A stretch of DNA of 64,000 nt from Tethya wilhelma (taxonomy: Eukaryota; Porifera; Demospongiae; Tethyida; Tethyidae). The stretch spans positions 4,316,619 through 4,380,618 of the forward strand of contig CAXIPT010000006.1 of assembly GCA_964030475.1 (NCBI GenBank), written 5' to 3'. The position numbers and the translations under genes are program-made. The notes beneath the pieces were generated by a model. The model did not search any database. It saw only the letters and a list, made by a program, of their open reading frames with translations, and had not been told where the DNA came from. Within the stretch, counting starts at the first letter, position 1. Each line of letters starts with the position of its first letter. This document shows positions 25,173-37,442 of this stretch, in pieces.

Positions 25173-27786
25173 ATGGCTTTGGTGAATCTAGCCAGAAGAG
25201 GGCTCTCCAGAAGTATAAGAACTGCCACACTTGTAAGTATATCAATCATTAGGTTGATCATTAATATTTTCCAGTAATTTATAATGTATTTGTGTGTGTG
25301 TGTTCTACCAGGTCTCTCAGCTCCCCACTAGAAACGCCAGTACACTAGTGATAGCCGAACACAATGGAGAATCAGTCATTCCCATCACATACAATGCAAT
25401 CACAGCTGCCAAAGAGCTAGGTAGTGATCTCTCTGTCCTTGTGGCGGGACCAGACTGCTCTAAGGTGACCCAGGAGCTGGGGCAGACTGCTGGAGTGTCC
25501 AAGCTACTAGTGGCAGAGAATGCTAGCTATAAGGGGTTCCTACCTGAAGCACTCACACCTCTGGTAGTGGACGTTCAAGAGAAATACAAGTTCTCTCATA
25601 TATTGGTAGGAGCTGGTGCATTCGGAAAGGTATACATTAAATAGTCATACGACAGGAAGTGGATGTCACATGACAGGATGTATTTGTTAATTTTTATGAG
25701 GTAATGGTATTATATTCCCATACATTTCCAATAGAACCTATTACCTCGTGTTGCAATCAAGTTAAACGTGGCACCAATCTCGGACATCATCAAAGTGAAT
25801 TCTGAAGACACCTTTGTTCGCACCATCTACGCAGGCAACGCCATTCAAACACTGAAGTCAAACGATGAAGTGAAGTTGGTCTCTGTGAGAGGAACAGCCT
25901 TTGCTGCAGCTGACCCTCAGGGTGGATCAGCAGAGGTGGAGAATGGTTAGTCTGAAATGAATTTTGAGCTGAAAACTTTTCCCCACAAATACCGTATAGC
26001 AGGAAATTTTTGTATGGTGTAAATTTCCGTATTTTTCGTATATCGTTTGTATTGCGTATACGTGGTGCTCACTCCTATTGCGTATAGTGCGGAAGTTAAA
26101 TTTTCGCAGTTGGTGCCACGTACACGTATACGAAATTTATTACCGCGGAAATTTTTTTGCCACATTTTATTTATACAAAATTTTGCACCAGCGAAAAATT
26201 CCTGCTATGTGGTACTATTGGAGAACTTACGAACCTTTTCTCGTTAAAACTATTGGAGAACCCAAGAACCTTTTCCCATTAAAACTAGTGGAGAACCCAA
26301 GAACCTTTTCTCATTAAAACTAGTGGAGAACCCAAGAACCTTTCCCACTAAAACTAGTGGAGAACCCGAGAACCTTTCCCACTAAAACTAGTGGAGAACC
26401 CGAGAACCTTTCCCACTAAAACTAGTGGAGAACCCAAGAACCTTTTCTCATTAAAACTAGTGGAGAACCCAAGATTCTTTCCCACTAAAACTAGTAGAGA
26501 ACCCAAGATCCATTCCCACTAAAACTAGTGGGTGGAGAACCCAAGAACCTTTTTTCATTAAAACCAGTGGAGAACCCAAGAACCTTTTTTTATTAAAACC
26601 AGTGGAGAACCCAAGAACCTTTTCTCATTAAAACTAGTGGAGAACCCGAGAATCTTTCCCACTAAAACTAGTGGAGAACCCAAGATCCTTTCCCACTAAA
26701 ACTAGTGGAGAACCCAAGATACTTTCCCACTAAAACTAGTGGAGAACCCAAGATCCTTTCCCACTAAAACTAGTGGAGAACCCAAGATACTTTCCCACTA
26801 AAACTAGTGGAGAACCCAAGAACCTTTCCCACTAAAATGAAAGCACCAAGGTGCATAAGCCTCGACGCACTCACATGTATGCATGACATATGACCAGCAC
26901 GGTCCACTGAGAGGTGTCAGCGGCCTAGCAAATTCAAGCCTGCTGCAATTGACCTGTGATTAACCTAGTTATATTTAACCGCTCAGTGTTTTGGAATACT
27001 TTTGATGCTTGTAGTACTTAGTACTTGCACTTTAATGCTCAGCTCGAGATACTTCTACACAAAGCTATATTAATTCAACTTGCAATCAGTGAGTTACTTA
27101 CCTGTACTGTCCAAGCAGCAGGCTAAGCCAGCCTGCCAAACTCCAGTCCATCCAGTGATTCAAGCTGTATTGTTTCTAGATAACGCACACTACACGGGGC
27201 GTGATCAATGGGTGCAGTTTCGAAGCTAAGCGCTCAGAGAAGCACAAAAGCCTCAAATCTCAGAAACTACAGCATTTTGCAAGATTCTACACAACAAATT
27301 TCTAGATAATTTCGATTTATGAACGTAAGTACCTTTCATTTGGACCATAGAGCTGTCATTCTTCAGATAATCTAGTAACAGACAGACAGACACACACACA
27401 CACACACACAAAACGACTACCGTAACCCTCTGCACGTGCTACGCACGCGCCGAGGCTTAACTAGTGGAGAACCCAAGAACCTTTCCCACTAAAACTAGTG
27501 GAGAACCCAAGAACCTTTCCCACTAAAACTAGTGGAGAACCCAAGAACCTTTTCTCATTAAAACTAATGGAGAACCTATAAGAACCTTTTGAGAACCAAA
27601 GAACCTTTAGTAGAGAATATATCTGTTTTGCTATAGATATGACTTTTCTTCTCTCCTTTTTCTTTCAGTTTCATTGGACTGTAGTAATGATCTCTCGGAG
27701 TGGGTGGGGCAGGAAGTGAGTAAGAGTGACCGTCCCGATCTGACAGCTGCCAGGGTCATCATATCAGGAGGTTAGCTCACACCATC

Positions 27787-27870
<84 letters not shown>

Positions 27871-28694
27871 CATGTAAAGAGCAGTCATGCGTGTGCTGGT
27901 CATAATTATAGTAGTATTTTTGTATCGTGCGCCGTATATATGGCAATAATTGTAGGTCTTGAAATTGAATATACCAATAATTACAACAGCANGTGTGTGT
28001 GTGTGTGTGTGACTAAATTCATCCATCAATATATAATTATTATTTAGGAAGAGGAATGAAAAATGGCGAAAACTTTCAAATGTTGTACGATCTAGCTGAC
28101 AAACTTGGTGGTGCAGGTAAGAAGAAAATGAATTGTCTCTTTTTACTACCCATAAGATGTAACATCTTGGTCACCCCCTTTCTAGTTGGTGCCTCGAGAG
28201 CGGCAGTAGATGCTGGCTACGTTCCTAATGAGCTCCAGATTGGACAGACAGGAAAGATTGTTGCTCCAGTAAGTGTGTGAACAACTTTATAATTATTTTA
28301 TTAACTTTTTAAGAAAGTGCATAAACAATGTAATGCTAACTCATGATTGTCATGTGACTATCACATGATTGCAGGAGCTGTACATTGCAGCTGGTATCTC
28401 TGGAGCAATACAGCACTTGGCAGGAATGAAGGACAGCAAGGTACACTAGAGGTTTACTGAAGAAATCCTTTTGCTCATTTTTGACAACTGTCTCTCTAAA
28501 CACTCGCAGGTGATTGTAGCCATCAATAAGGATGGGGATGCCCCTATATTTCAAGTTGCTGATTATGGTCTTGTGGCAGACTTGTTCAAGGTATGACATC
28601 ATAATTATGTAATGATTATAGGAATGGAAAATTATTCATGGAATTGTATATTTTCCACTTGTAGGCTGTTCCGGAGCTGACTGAAAAACTCTGA
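25173..28694 (+). CDS. ETFA: Electron transfer flavoprotein subunit alpha, mitochondrial
   Basis: Nine exons join to 339 residues (human about 333): 25173-25232, 25312-25629, 25735-25945, 27669-27770, 28048-28116, 28186-28268, 28375-28440, 28510-28590, 28665-28694. A basic N-terminus ([20 protein letters not shown]) is a mitochondrial presequence. The N-terminal domain contains TLVIAEHN and [12 protein letters not shown]; the C-terminal FAD-binding domain contains the conserved [43 protein letters not shown] and [20 protein letters not shown]. The protein pairs with ETFB and passes electrons from acyl-CoA and other dehydrogenases to ETF-ubiquinone oxidoreductase. Intron 3 (25946-27668) is unusually long because it carries a minisatellite and two inserted elements. 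Confidence 0.97.
25991..26213. mobile_element. MITE-like element (ACCGTATAGC family) in ETFA intron
   Basis: 223 bp with inverted ends: left ACCGTATAGCAGGAAATTTT, right the reverse complement of ACCACATAGCAGGAATTTTT. Interior also self-complementary in part (GTATACG, AAATTTCCG). Similar ends bound elements at 36558-36726 and 41749-41971. It abuts the minisatellite that follows. Confidence 0.75.
26216..26837. repeat. 34-35 bp minisatellite, main block
   Basis: About 18 tandem units with consensus GGAGAACCCAAGAACCTTTC followed by CCACTAAAACTAGT. Two unit forms alternate, one with CCTTTCCCACTAAAA and one with CCTTTTCTCATTAAAA. Continues after an insertion at 27460-27610. The spacing is continuous with no unique spacers, so it is not CRISPR-like. 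Confidence 0.95.
26838..27459. mobile_element. Element inserted within the minisatellite
   Basis: A unit is split between CCCACTAAAA and CTAGTGGAG by about 620 bp of unique sequence. Near its ends are inverted repeats TAAGCCTCGACGCA (26856) and TGCGTAGC...CGCCGAGGCTTA (to 27459). A GACAGACA(CA)n tract lies near the right end. No coding capacity seen; non-autonomous DNA element is the simplest reading. Confidence 0.65.
27460..27610. repeat. 34-35 bp minisatellite, second block
   Basis: Three further good units and degenerate remnants of the array at 26216-26837, displaced by the insertion. Confidence 0.9.
27789..27867. repeat. (TG)n microsatellite
   Basis: Nearly 80 bp of pure TG in ETFA intron 4; a second short TG run follows an N at 27992. 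Confidence 0.95.
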
Positions 28695-28899
28695 TATTAG
28701 GAAAGACTCTGGCATTATAATTATTTATTATTCTGCACTATTTGTTGTGAAAGACTCACCTACTTTTAGTTATTAATTTGAGCTCCACCCATTTGATTGG
28801 AATCATAATCAGCCCCTCCCACGTGCGCATTGCAATTAGGTGGGCAGGGCTAAACAAAGCGACAGCAGTAGCTCAGGTTAGCCAAGCCAACCAACCATC

Positions 28900-31493
28900 A
28901 TGTCTTCTGTCGTGAGCATGAGAAGCTATGAAAGGAGACAGAAATCAGCAGGTGCCCGTCTAGAGCGGACTAGATCCATCACCCCGCTGAAACCCTCGAT
29001 ATCGGTGTCTCCCCCGAGCGACCAAAATGGACAGCCAGCAGCTGCAACCCAACCACTGCCTGTTGAGGCAGCTGTGAAGGTTCCCCCGCGGAGAGCAATG
29101 TCTGCCAGAGAGAGAAAGAGAGAGCACGAGGCCTCCGACATCTTTCCAGAGGTGGAAAAGAGCCAAGTTGATCCCGAGTGGGGGGTAACGAAATACAGTG
29201 AAGACTTCGGACCAAAAGCAGTGACTCCTGTGTCCATTAGACCTTTTTCACCTACCAGGAAGAACAACCCACATCCAGCACAGGTAAGAGAGAGGTACTG
29301 CACAGCAAATAAATAGCCATATATTCACTGTTTATTAGCAAAGTAAGTGCATGTTATATAGGAGGTATTGCATTTTTCCAATGTAAGTGAAGAACATCAA
29401 TTTTCTTGTCCGAAGCAGCAGTTAGTCTAGCGAATGAATATTCATTGTAAGTGTGAATAATCGAATAACTGTGTATGTGTGTGTGCGCCGCGTGCATCTA
29501 CATCAGATGATGATTATGTATATTATAGGATATCTTATTAGGTGTCCACCTCACACTCACATACATATATATGTACCATCCATTAGGCATTCATGAAATG
29601 GCAGTATCCAGTTCGTATTCACAAGCACCATAAAGCTGTCCCCCCTCCTCCAGACGCTTGGAAATACATCAACGAAAGATTCTATGAAGACTACACAGAC
29701 ACCTACAACAGTAAGCCATCTGATCTACACAAATGCACAGTCAATAACTATGAACTCTTTATGGAAACATTACTTGTGTGTTCTCTCTCTAAATATAAAA
29801 TTTTAGCTGGAGATGCTAAGAACGAAGTACCAATAACCAATCTAGCAAAGATAGAATTTCCAGGCACCACCAAGAAGAGACACGCCATCAATGGCTGTAA
29901 GTTAGTGTATGTAGTTATAGCAACTGAATCTTGCAACATGGATGGCTCGCATCAGAGATCTAATTACCTATCTTCCTTGCAGTCACGTCCACCCCTCAGC
30001 TCTTTGCTGGTGGGGTCACAGGAACAAAGGCAAAGCTTAATCCACGGCATCACCTTCCAAAGGAGAGTGCTACCGATCAGCAGCAAACTCTAAAATCACT
30101 CAGACCACCCAGTCCACAGGTAGAGAGATATACAAAGATGGCTGTGTGTGTGTGTGTGTAATGATTTCATGAAGGAATTAAGGATTGAACTAGCCTCGAG
30201 CTTGTAGTTGAATATGAATTTATGTACACACACACACACACACATATAGTCAAGAATGATCCAGAACACCATCAAAGGAGGCACGCTACCTGTTTTCAAA
30301 GAATGGTTAAAAGTAGCGTCACCAACAGGTAAAATAAATCACAAAATACATAATCCTAAGTACTTGTACAGCAGCTGTGGAGTGGTAAAATAATATTTTC
30401 CATCTTTTGTCCATCATACTTTTACAGAACGAGATGTGGTACTTAAGATGTTGCATGCAGCAAATGATGATTCTCAAGAGATGAGACTAAACAAAGTAAA
30501 AGACTGATCATCTGTGAGTTCATTTTATTTGACGTTAGTAAACAAAACACACACACGCACATCCTAGGCTTTGAGTCAAGTAATGCAAGGTGATTCAGCA
30601 GAAAAAGTGCACGAATGGCTGAAGCACACCAGTGAAGCAGGTGAGTTGGTCCAAATCATGCTGGCCAACGAGATCCTGACTTGAAGTTGATGTTTTTCCC
30701 CCACAAATCCCTTTCAGAGAGACAAGTTGTTCTCAGAGTCCTAGAGACACTGGCTGTAGCAACTGCTGACAATGAGGTGGTCTCGATGCATTCTTCACAG
30801 CCTGTGGGAATGCAGTTCTTGTATCCAGGCAACTATTTCGGTGGTACTCTCGGAGGACACCATCGCCATGGTTACACGTATCCCATTTCCTTACAAGGAC
30901 ATCGTCGCTCCTCACGATCCACCCGTCACCATGGCAGCCATCATTCACGACATCATCATCATCACCAACGGCCGTCAAAGAAGAAAACGGAGCACAAAGA
31001 TGAAGGGTACTCTTCCAGCTCTGTCCTCTCCGACAGCCACTCTGCGTTTGGATTGGTCGGAAAGAAACTGACAACTAGAAAGAGAAGGTGAATTGTTGAG
31101 AGTGAAACTGTGACAGTTGGTAGTATGAGTTTGGTCCATGGTGCTTGAGACAAGATCTTAAATGGTTGAAATTAGTAATTTTACTTTAAGACATTGTATA
31201 AAATAAAATTATAGTTATGTTCATAAATTAAAACAGTATTTCTAACTGATATTATACATCTTTTTCCGCTGGTCTTCTTGAACTATTGATCATCCATATC
31301 ATCTCTAATTTCATTCAGGGAAGAGAGGCCTCTCAAGACAGAGGGTGACAGTAGCAAGCCTGTCCTCTGGCAGAACAGGATATTGAAGAAGCACTCTGGA
31401 GCAACCAGCTTCCATGCTGCAGGTGTGTTCAGCCAACCACAAAAGGACAAGGGACAGCACTTTTCAATTCATCCTGAGTGGCCAACGGCTTGA
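28900..31493 (+). CDS. C4orf17-like repeat protein, copy 1
   Basis: Nine exons (28900-29283, 29587-29710, 29807-29896, 29983-30119, 30250-30328, 30428-30495, 30568-30640, 30718-31087, 31319-31493) join to 499 residues. Features in order: basic Ser/Thr-rich start; RKNNPHPAQAFMKWQYPVR; an acidic-aromatic patch (NERFYEDYTDTYNTGDAKNE); two ~30-residue helical repeats with a central Trp (FKEWLKVASPTERDVVLKML and VHEWLKHTSEAERQVVLRVL); a His/Arg/Ser-rich segment; and the end HFSIHPEWPTA. The NxPHP element and the W-centred repeat recall vertebrate C4orf17 (from memory). Two neighbouring genes share this plan. Such short basic proteins are often axonemal; that is inference. Begins 205 bp after ETFA. 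Confidence 0.82.
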
Positions 31494-32406
31494 GATGATG
31501 TAGCCATAGTAACAATTCCAAACCCACTAAATTGCACTCATTAGTATGCATGATGATAATTGCCCAAAAATATAATTATCAATTAAATTAATTTTTATTT
31601 CACCACCTTCTTTCGTTTTTGTGTACATATATTTTGGTCAAGTATAATAATATTAATGTGTGTGTTGAATTGTAAAAAGTGCATCATTAGAACTACACTG
31701 TAGCTGTACATGTACCACTTCTTTTTGGGGGATTGAGCTGCGACCATTATAATACCGTCAACTATAGTACACATCCTCACATGCACCTGTATACACTCTA
31801 TGACCTTTAACTTTTTCTTGGATATTGTGTACAGGTAGAGATCAAATTACAGCTCATGCATATGTTAATGAGTCAGTATTCACTGCACAGACTGGCGTAG
31901 GCTGGGCTCCTCAGTGGAGGCATTGATGAATGAATATGTTACCACATAACTGATTACATTCCATTGTCGTTGGCATGTGAATAAATCTCGTTTGATGTAA
32001 ATCAGCGCCTGCATACACATGCACAGTGTACAGCTGGACTATATAATTATAATACTTTAATAATAATTGGACTGAGTGTTACCAAGGAGATTATATGGAC
32101 CAACAAAATGGACGAATAAGGCTAAAACACACAAAAACAAACAATCAATAATACATGTACACATATTCAACATACTACGTAGACACACAGATACAAATTA
32201 ATATTAGCACATCAATCATTTTCTTATAATTAGAACACAAAAAGTAAAATCAAAAATTAATATTTGCACTGAGGTAGGTAGGTAAGTTATATAGGCATCG
32301 TCTGGACATTGAGCATAAGCAAGAATAAAATAGTTTATACACACATAGCTACAATTAATTACATTGACAAACACTTCTGAACAGATGTAAGAGTGTGTAG
32401 ATGGAG
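31494..32406. other. Convergent spacer between C4orf17-like copies 1 and 2
   Basis: AT-rich 3' flanks. An AATAAA lies at 32325-32330 (sense to the plus strand). No gene seen on either strand. Confidence 0.55.
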
Positions 32407-34371
32407 TCAGTGAACTACGTCATCGGGTGTGTAGTAATCAGGCCATTCTGGGTGCACGGTGAAGTGTGATGCCCCACCTTTCACAGCTCCAAACAGTGAC
32501 CCCCTGTGGTAGACCTGCGGAGGGGGGTCACGCACTGGCTTGTGGTGCCATATCCCGGCCGGCCAGGGTTTACGGGTGGGCGGGGCACTCATACGACGAC
32601 TGTGAGGCCTACCCCCGGAGGGACTGGAGAAAAAGAAGAGGAGAGAGAGATTTATACTATAGCGTGAGGACAACCGCTATGTCTTTAAATTGAGAGAATT
32701 TTGTTCAAACAATAATATTTTGGGAAGAGATAGGAAAGATAGCTAACATTTAAGATTTTGTCAAACAATAGAATCTTCACATCATTAAATTTCCCCAAAT
32801 ATAAAGTTATACAATAATTATTATTTATTTAGTTAAAAGATTTGACTCAAACAATCACTTGTACTATTCACTTACCCTGGTGGGTGTGGCTGTCTGTACG
32901 AGGGGGTGACTGGTTTGCGTGACGGTGGGCGGAAGGAGGAGTCTGACTCTGAGAGGGAGCGTTGCCTCATCCCCTGACGAGAGCCGAGGGAACTGAACAG
33001 ACGGACAGCCACATCACGCTCTGAGGGTGAGTGAGTGAGTGAGTGTAGAGATGAATTTTGTTGAGGTTTAAAGGTTGGAATTTGCTTGTGTGTGTCATGG
33101 ACTGTGCGTACTGACCTTTATCATCAGCTCCTTTCATCCATCCTTCAACGGCCTTGGCTGCTTCTGGCTGCATCACTGTGTTGATGGTCTGAGTGAGGAG
33201 GAGGTCAGGGGGGAAGGAACGGTGAGGGGGCAAGTACAAACACCATAAAATTAATTTTATGTAAGAGAGAAGCATTTAAAGATTTACTTTGATCACATGA
33301 CATTACCTGTTTTACTTTTGCATCTTCAGCAGATTTTAACATTTTAAGTACTGTATGTTGTTCTAAATGATAAGGACATAACAAAACACACACACACATG
33401 AAAGTAACAGAAAATAAAATTAACTTGCATGTGACATACACAGTACTTTATCACTTCTATCTACCACCAACCTTCCGGTGAGGCGGTTGCCAGCCATTCC
33501 TCTAGAGCGTCTTTGTTCATACCAGCTGCCACAGTCCGATCAATTACCTGTGGGTACACAAACCAGGTCAATTTAATTGGGTATTGGATTCCCGAACTCT
33601 TACATCATTGGACACTGGGTGGTACATCTTTTTTTGGCCCGTGGGCTTTAATCTTGGAAGTTTGTGCAAGTAGGCACCATACTCGGTGCTAGTGGGATGG
33701 GTGGGTGGTACCTTGAGTCGGCCCATACCACCACTGATGTCCTCGATGGCATCGAAATCTAATCCCAAACAAAATTGAAGAAAAAGTGAAGTTTGTGTGA
33801 ACACAATATTATAATCCTGGCATGTACAATACACTCACCAGTATTTCTGGCAAGATGTTCTGGGGGTAGTAAAAGGCCTTCATCCAGTGGCTGGCCTCCA
33901 ATTTCACGAGTTGGAAGCTTCCATACCATAAATTGCTATACAATAATGTCATATGCACCATAATCCATGTTGCACCACCCAGCCCCTCCCCCTTTCATGT
34001 TCAATCAACCGTGACTCAGCTCAAGCTAAAGTAAATCTTACCTTTCCAGGATGAGGGTTGTTTCTCCTCGTAGGTGAGGTAGGCCTCAACTCGGCTGGTG
34101 ATGTGAAAGTACCGTCAAAATCTTGAGAGTACATTGTCTTGAATCTTCCTCTGTTATCGGTCGATCGAAACACGCGGGTCGAGTTGGTGTGTTTATCTCG
34201 GTTAGCTTTCGCCGACTGCGCTCTCTCTTTTCGATCCTTAGCAACACGCTCCATGTCCAGATACACGTCGGGGTTGGTTAAGGTTGGATGTGGAGGAGTG
34301 AGTCTGGCTTTAGCAGACCTGGAGCGCGGCTTCTTTTCTCCTGTACCTGGTCGCTTACCAGGCTCGGCCAT
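32407..34371 (-). CDS. C4orf17-like repeat protein, copy 2
   Basis: Eight minus-strand exons, first 34371-34042, then 33935-33839, 33758-33604, and pieces near 33551-33470, 33363-33308, 33193-33117, 33023-32876 and ~32631-32407. Product starts MAEPGKRPGTGEKKPRSRSA, contains RRNNPHPGKQFMVWKLPTR, then two W-centred helical repeats (ALEEWLATASPEEQHTVLKM and AVEGWMKGADDKERDVAVRL), a Ser/Arg/Pro-rich linker and the end SHFTVHPEWPDYYTPDDVVH. Same order of elements as the plus-strand copies on both sides. Its start faces that of copy 3 at 413 bp. Function unknown. Confidence 0.8.
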
Positions 34372-34784
34372 ATTGACGATAGATTTATCTCAGTTCAGCT
34401 AGCTCTAATCAATATGGCGCTCGAAATAATCATAGCCAAACTTTACTGAACTATATCCAATGGTTCACAAAATAGCTGGCACACATAACATATGAATCTC
34501 TCAAAATCCACCAGTTGCTCACGGGATCTCAGCACCGCTAGAGAGAAGGCCGGGCCTATCCTGGGAAAAAATGTAAAAGTGAGCAATCAGAGCACCCCAG
34601 AGCTATGATTCTCTTTTGTCTCCATTTGTCTTCACCGGTTGCGAGGGGAGCTGTGCCTACACACGTTCAGTGAGTGGAGTGTGAATCGCAGTAATTAGCG
34701 CCTCGAGCATTTATTGAGCTTAGCATGCAAATCGCTCTAATTATCGTTTAGTTTCGCGTGCAAGGAAGGCAGTAGAGTCCATCA
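34372..34784. promoter_or_regulatory. Divergent intergenic region, C4orf17-like copies 2 and 3
   Basis: 413 bp between opposite start codons. No TATA box is obvious. Two related genes facing away from one region could share control, for example by cilium-specific regulators, but I see no clear X-box. Confidence 0.35.
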
Positions 34785-35197
34785 ATGGCCTATGCAGCAG
34801 CCGCCGAGCCTCTGAAGGTGCCAAGGACGCCATTGGAGTCCAGACAAGGCTATCATCCAAAGGGAGTAAGTAGCTATAATAAAAGTATTGTGTTACAAAC
34901 AGCATGAGTCACACCCACTTTCAATTGATATAATTTGTGGTCAACTATGTAAATAACTGTGTACAGTCCTATCTTACGTATGTATCTCCACAATCTCTTC
35001 AATTTGTACCTGTCTCTTCCCCCCACCTCTCTCTCTATCCCTCCCTCACACATACACATTTACAGGAAGACCAGTTGGTATGGAGGAGCCCTCCAACCCG
35101 CCAGCTCTCAAGAGAAAGAAGGGTTGAGTACGAATCAGATGTCCGTGAGAGATTCTATGATGACTACATCGGCACTCGCGCAAGTAAACAAACACAG

Positions 35198-35228
<31 letters not shown>

Positions 35229-35503
35229 TTGCACAATTTTTCATTTTTATGTAGCTGGTGATGCCCAAAACGAGGTTCTCTCTGGTCTAGCCAACTTGAA
35301 GTTTGATCCTGCAATCTACCGTGCCAATGCCTACCAAGGTCTGGTCTATGACCCAATGAGACCAGTCCCCCGAGGAGTGGACCTCAAAGGGGCACTGCGA
35401 ACAGAGAAGGAGAGGGAGAGGCAGAGACACATGCAGGAGTACAGGCAGAGGAGGATGTCCGACTCATTTGTAAGATAAGAGATCATAATACACACACACA
35501 CAT

Positions 35504-35539
<36 letters not shown>

Positions 35540-37442
35540 GAATAGCAAAAATTCAACACGCAAACTGAATTTCCTTATCTATGATCTATATATGCATGGT
35601 TCATGGATAACAATAATCCACTAATCAACATTGTCATGTCAATCTATGTGGCACACACACACACACACATGTAGCTCATGTCAAAGCCTGGACATGGTGG
35701 AGGTCAATTGGGACAGCCATTTCTAGAGCCACTGGAACCACAACGAAATTTGACAGGTAACCCCCTTAATTAGTGAATGAATAATTGAGTGAATGATCTA
35801 TCAAAATTTTTTTATGCAGGACCTTCAACCCAGCAAGGTACATATCCCAATGAAAGACCACGATCTGCACTTCAAAAGGTAATGATGAATCCAATGCATA
35901 ACTTGATGACCCTTTTTTTATACTTGTGCTTTGATCGTAACTTATATACAGTCAATGGATGAGACACTCAACCCTGATATGGTACCAGCAGTTGAAGACT
36001 GGATGTCCACTGCTGACAATAAAGGTCNGAATAGCAAAAATTCAACACGCAAACTGAATTTCCTTATCTATGATCTATATATGCATGGTTCATGGATAAC
36101 AATAATCCACTAATCAACATTGTCATGTCAATCTATGTGGCACACACACACACACACATGTAGCTCATGTCAAAGCCTGGACATGGTGGAGGTCAATTGG
36201 GACAGCCATTTCTAGAGCCACTGGAACCACAACGAAATTTGACAGGTAACCCCCTTAATTAGTGAATGAATAATTGAGTGAATGATCTATCAAAATTTTT
36301 TTATGCAGGACCTTCAACCCAGCAAGGTACATATCCCAATGAAAGACCACGATCTGCACTTCAAAAGGTAATGATGAATCCAATGCATAACTTGATGACC
36401 CTTTTTTTATACTTGTGCTTTGATCGTAACTTATATACAGTCAATGGATGAGACACTCAACCCTGATATGGTACCAGCAGTTGAAGACTGGATGTCCACT
36501 GCTGACAATAAAGGTCAAAAAGAAAAAAAAAAAGAAAAAAAAAAAGAAAAATACAATACCGTATATAGCAGGCAAATTTTGCGGGGTTTAACTTTCATTG
36601 TTTTTGCGGATCACAATACATATCTGTGAAAGTTTTTATCTGCAAAATTTTCTGTAATGTATCTATGTACGGGCTCGCACAGCTCATCCGTGAAAGTTAA
36701 ACTGCAAAACTTTCGTGCTATACGGTAAACCAGAGCTGTTAACTTAATAGGGAATTGCATTTCATACAAGAACTCTCAACATTGAAGACGATAACTTTCT
36801 TTGTTTAGAAAAAGAAGTTGCTATGAAGTTCTTTCGGACTCTCAGTTCCCACGGACAGAGACCAGACCCCGCCTCGAAGGCAGCTCTCCATCGTACGAGG
36901 GTGAGATCAGCCGTCATGACTCCAACACGCAAACAGAGGATGGATGACAAACTAGCTCAGAGCAACTACCAACAGCTGTCGAGGTGAGTTGAAGGACGAG
37001 GCTTATGAAGGTGAAAGCTGAAATCATAGCATGTAGGCTGTATACTTGGCATGCAAAGATTGAGAAGGAATACACATGCATATTATAGGCAGCAAGTGTA
37101 CATGGATGTACATGCACATAATCCTAAAATTAATGTTTATGGGTTACCTAGACAAATTGTTCTAAGTTGCCTGGTCGTTTATATTTACTATGAAAACATT
37201 TTTGTCTCTCTCCCATCCATTCCTCCAGAGATATGGCAGCAATGGAGGCTCACTATGGCCCTAAGAAGAGGTCGTCTGATCCAACAACAAGAAGACGAAG
37301 AACGAGCAGCACAGAGAGAGTGGTGACCAAAGGATCCATGTTCACAGCCAAAGGCCAACAGCCATCTCACTTCACGATCCACCCAGACTGGTCATCAGAG
37401 GCCAAAGACTACCATAGTTCATCCAGGAAGAGAAAATATTGA
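34785..37442 (+). CDS. C4orf17-like repeat protein, copy 3
   Basis: Eight exons (34785-34865, 35066-35183, 35255-35469, 35675-35756, 35820-35878, then 35952-36024 or its duplicate 36441-36513, 36809-36983, 37229-37442) join in frame to 338 residues if the duplicated block is counted once. Elements: EDQLVWRSPPTRQ, RERFYDDYIGTRAAGDAQNE (matching the FYEDYTDTYN..GDAKNE patch of copy 1), one clear W-centred repeat (AVEDWMSTADNKEKEVAMKF), a basic linker and SHFTIHPDWSSEAKDY near the end. It lacks the NNPHP element. Exons 4-6 appear twice because of a 488-bp exact duplication at an N, most likely an assembly fault. Confidence 0.8.
35540..36027. repeat. Exact 488-bp duplication, first copy
   Basis: Identical to 36029-36516 as far as I can read, with a single N (36028) at the junction. 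Contains three coding exons of the gene. Counting both copies would break the reading frame, since the last exon ends in phase 1 and the repeated first exon starts in phase 0. Confidence 0.9.
36029..36516. repeat. Exact 488-bp duplication, second copy
   Basis: Second copy of 35540-36027; followed by an A-rich stretch (AAAAAAGAAAAAA) and then an inverted-repeat element. Confidence 0.9.
36558..36726. mobile_element. MITE-like element (ACCGTATAGC family)
   Basis: 169 bp with ends ACCGTATATAGCAGGCAAAT and the reverse complement of ACCGTATAGCACGAAAGTTT. Inner GTGAAAGTT motifs occur on both strands. Lies in an intron of C4orf17-like copy 3. Confidence 0.75.

Noticed and set aside
26216..27610. CRISPR-like array
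   Set aside because: Units are contiguous and diverged with no unique spacers, in a eukaryotic intron; it is a minisatellite.
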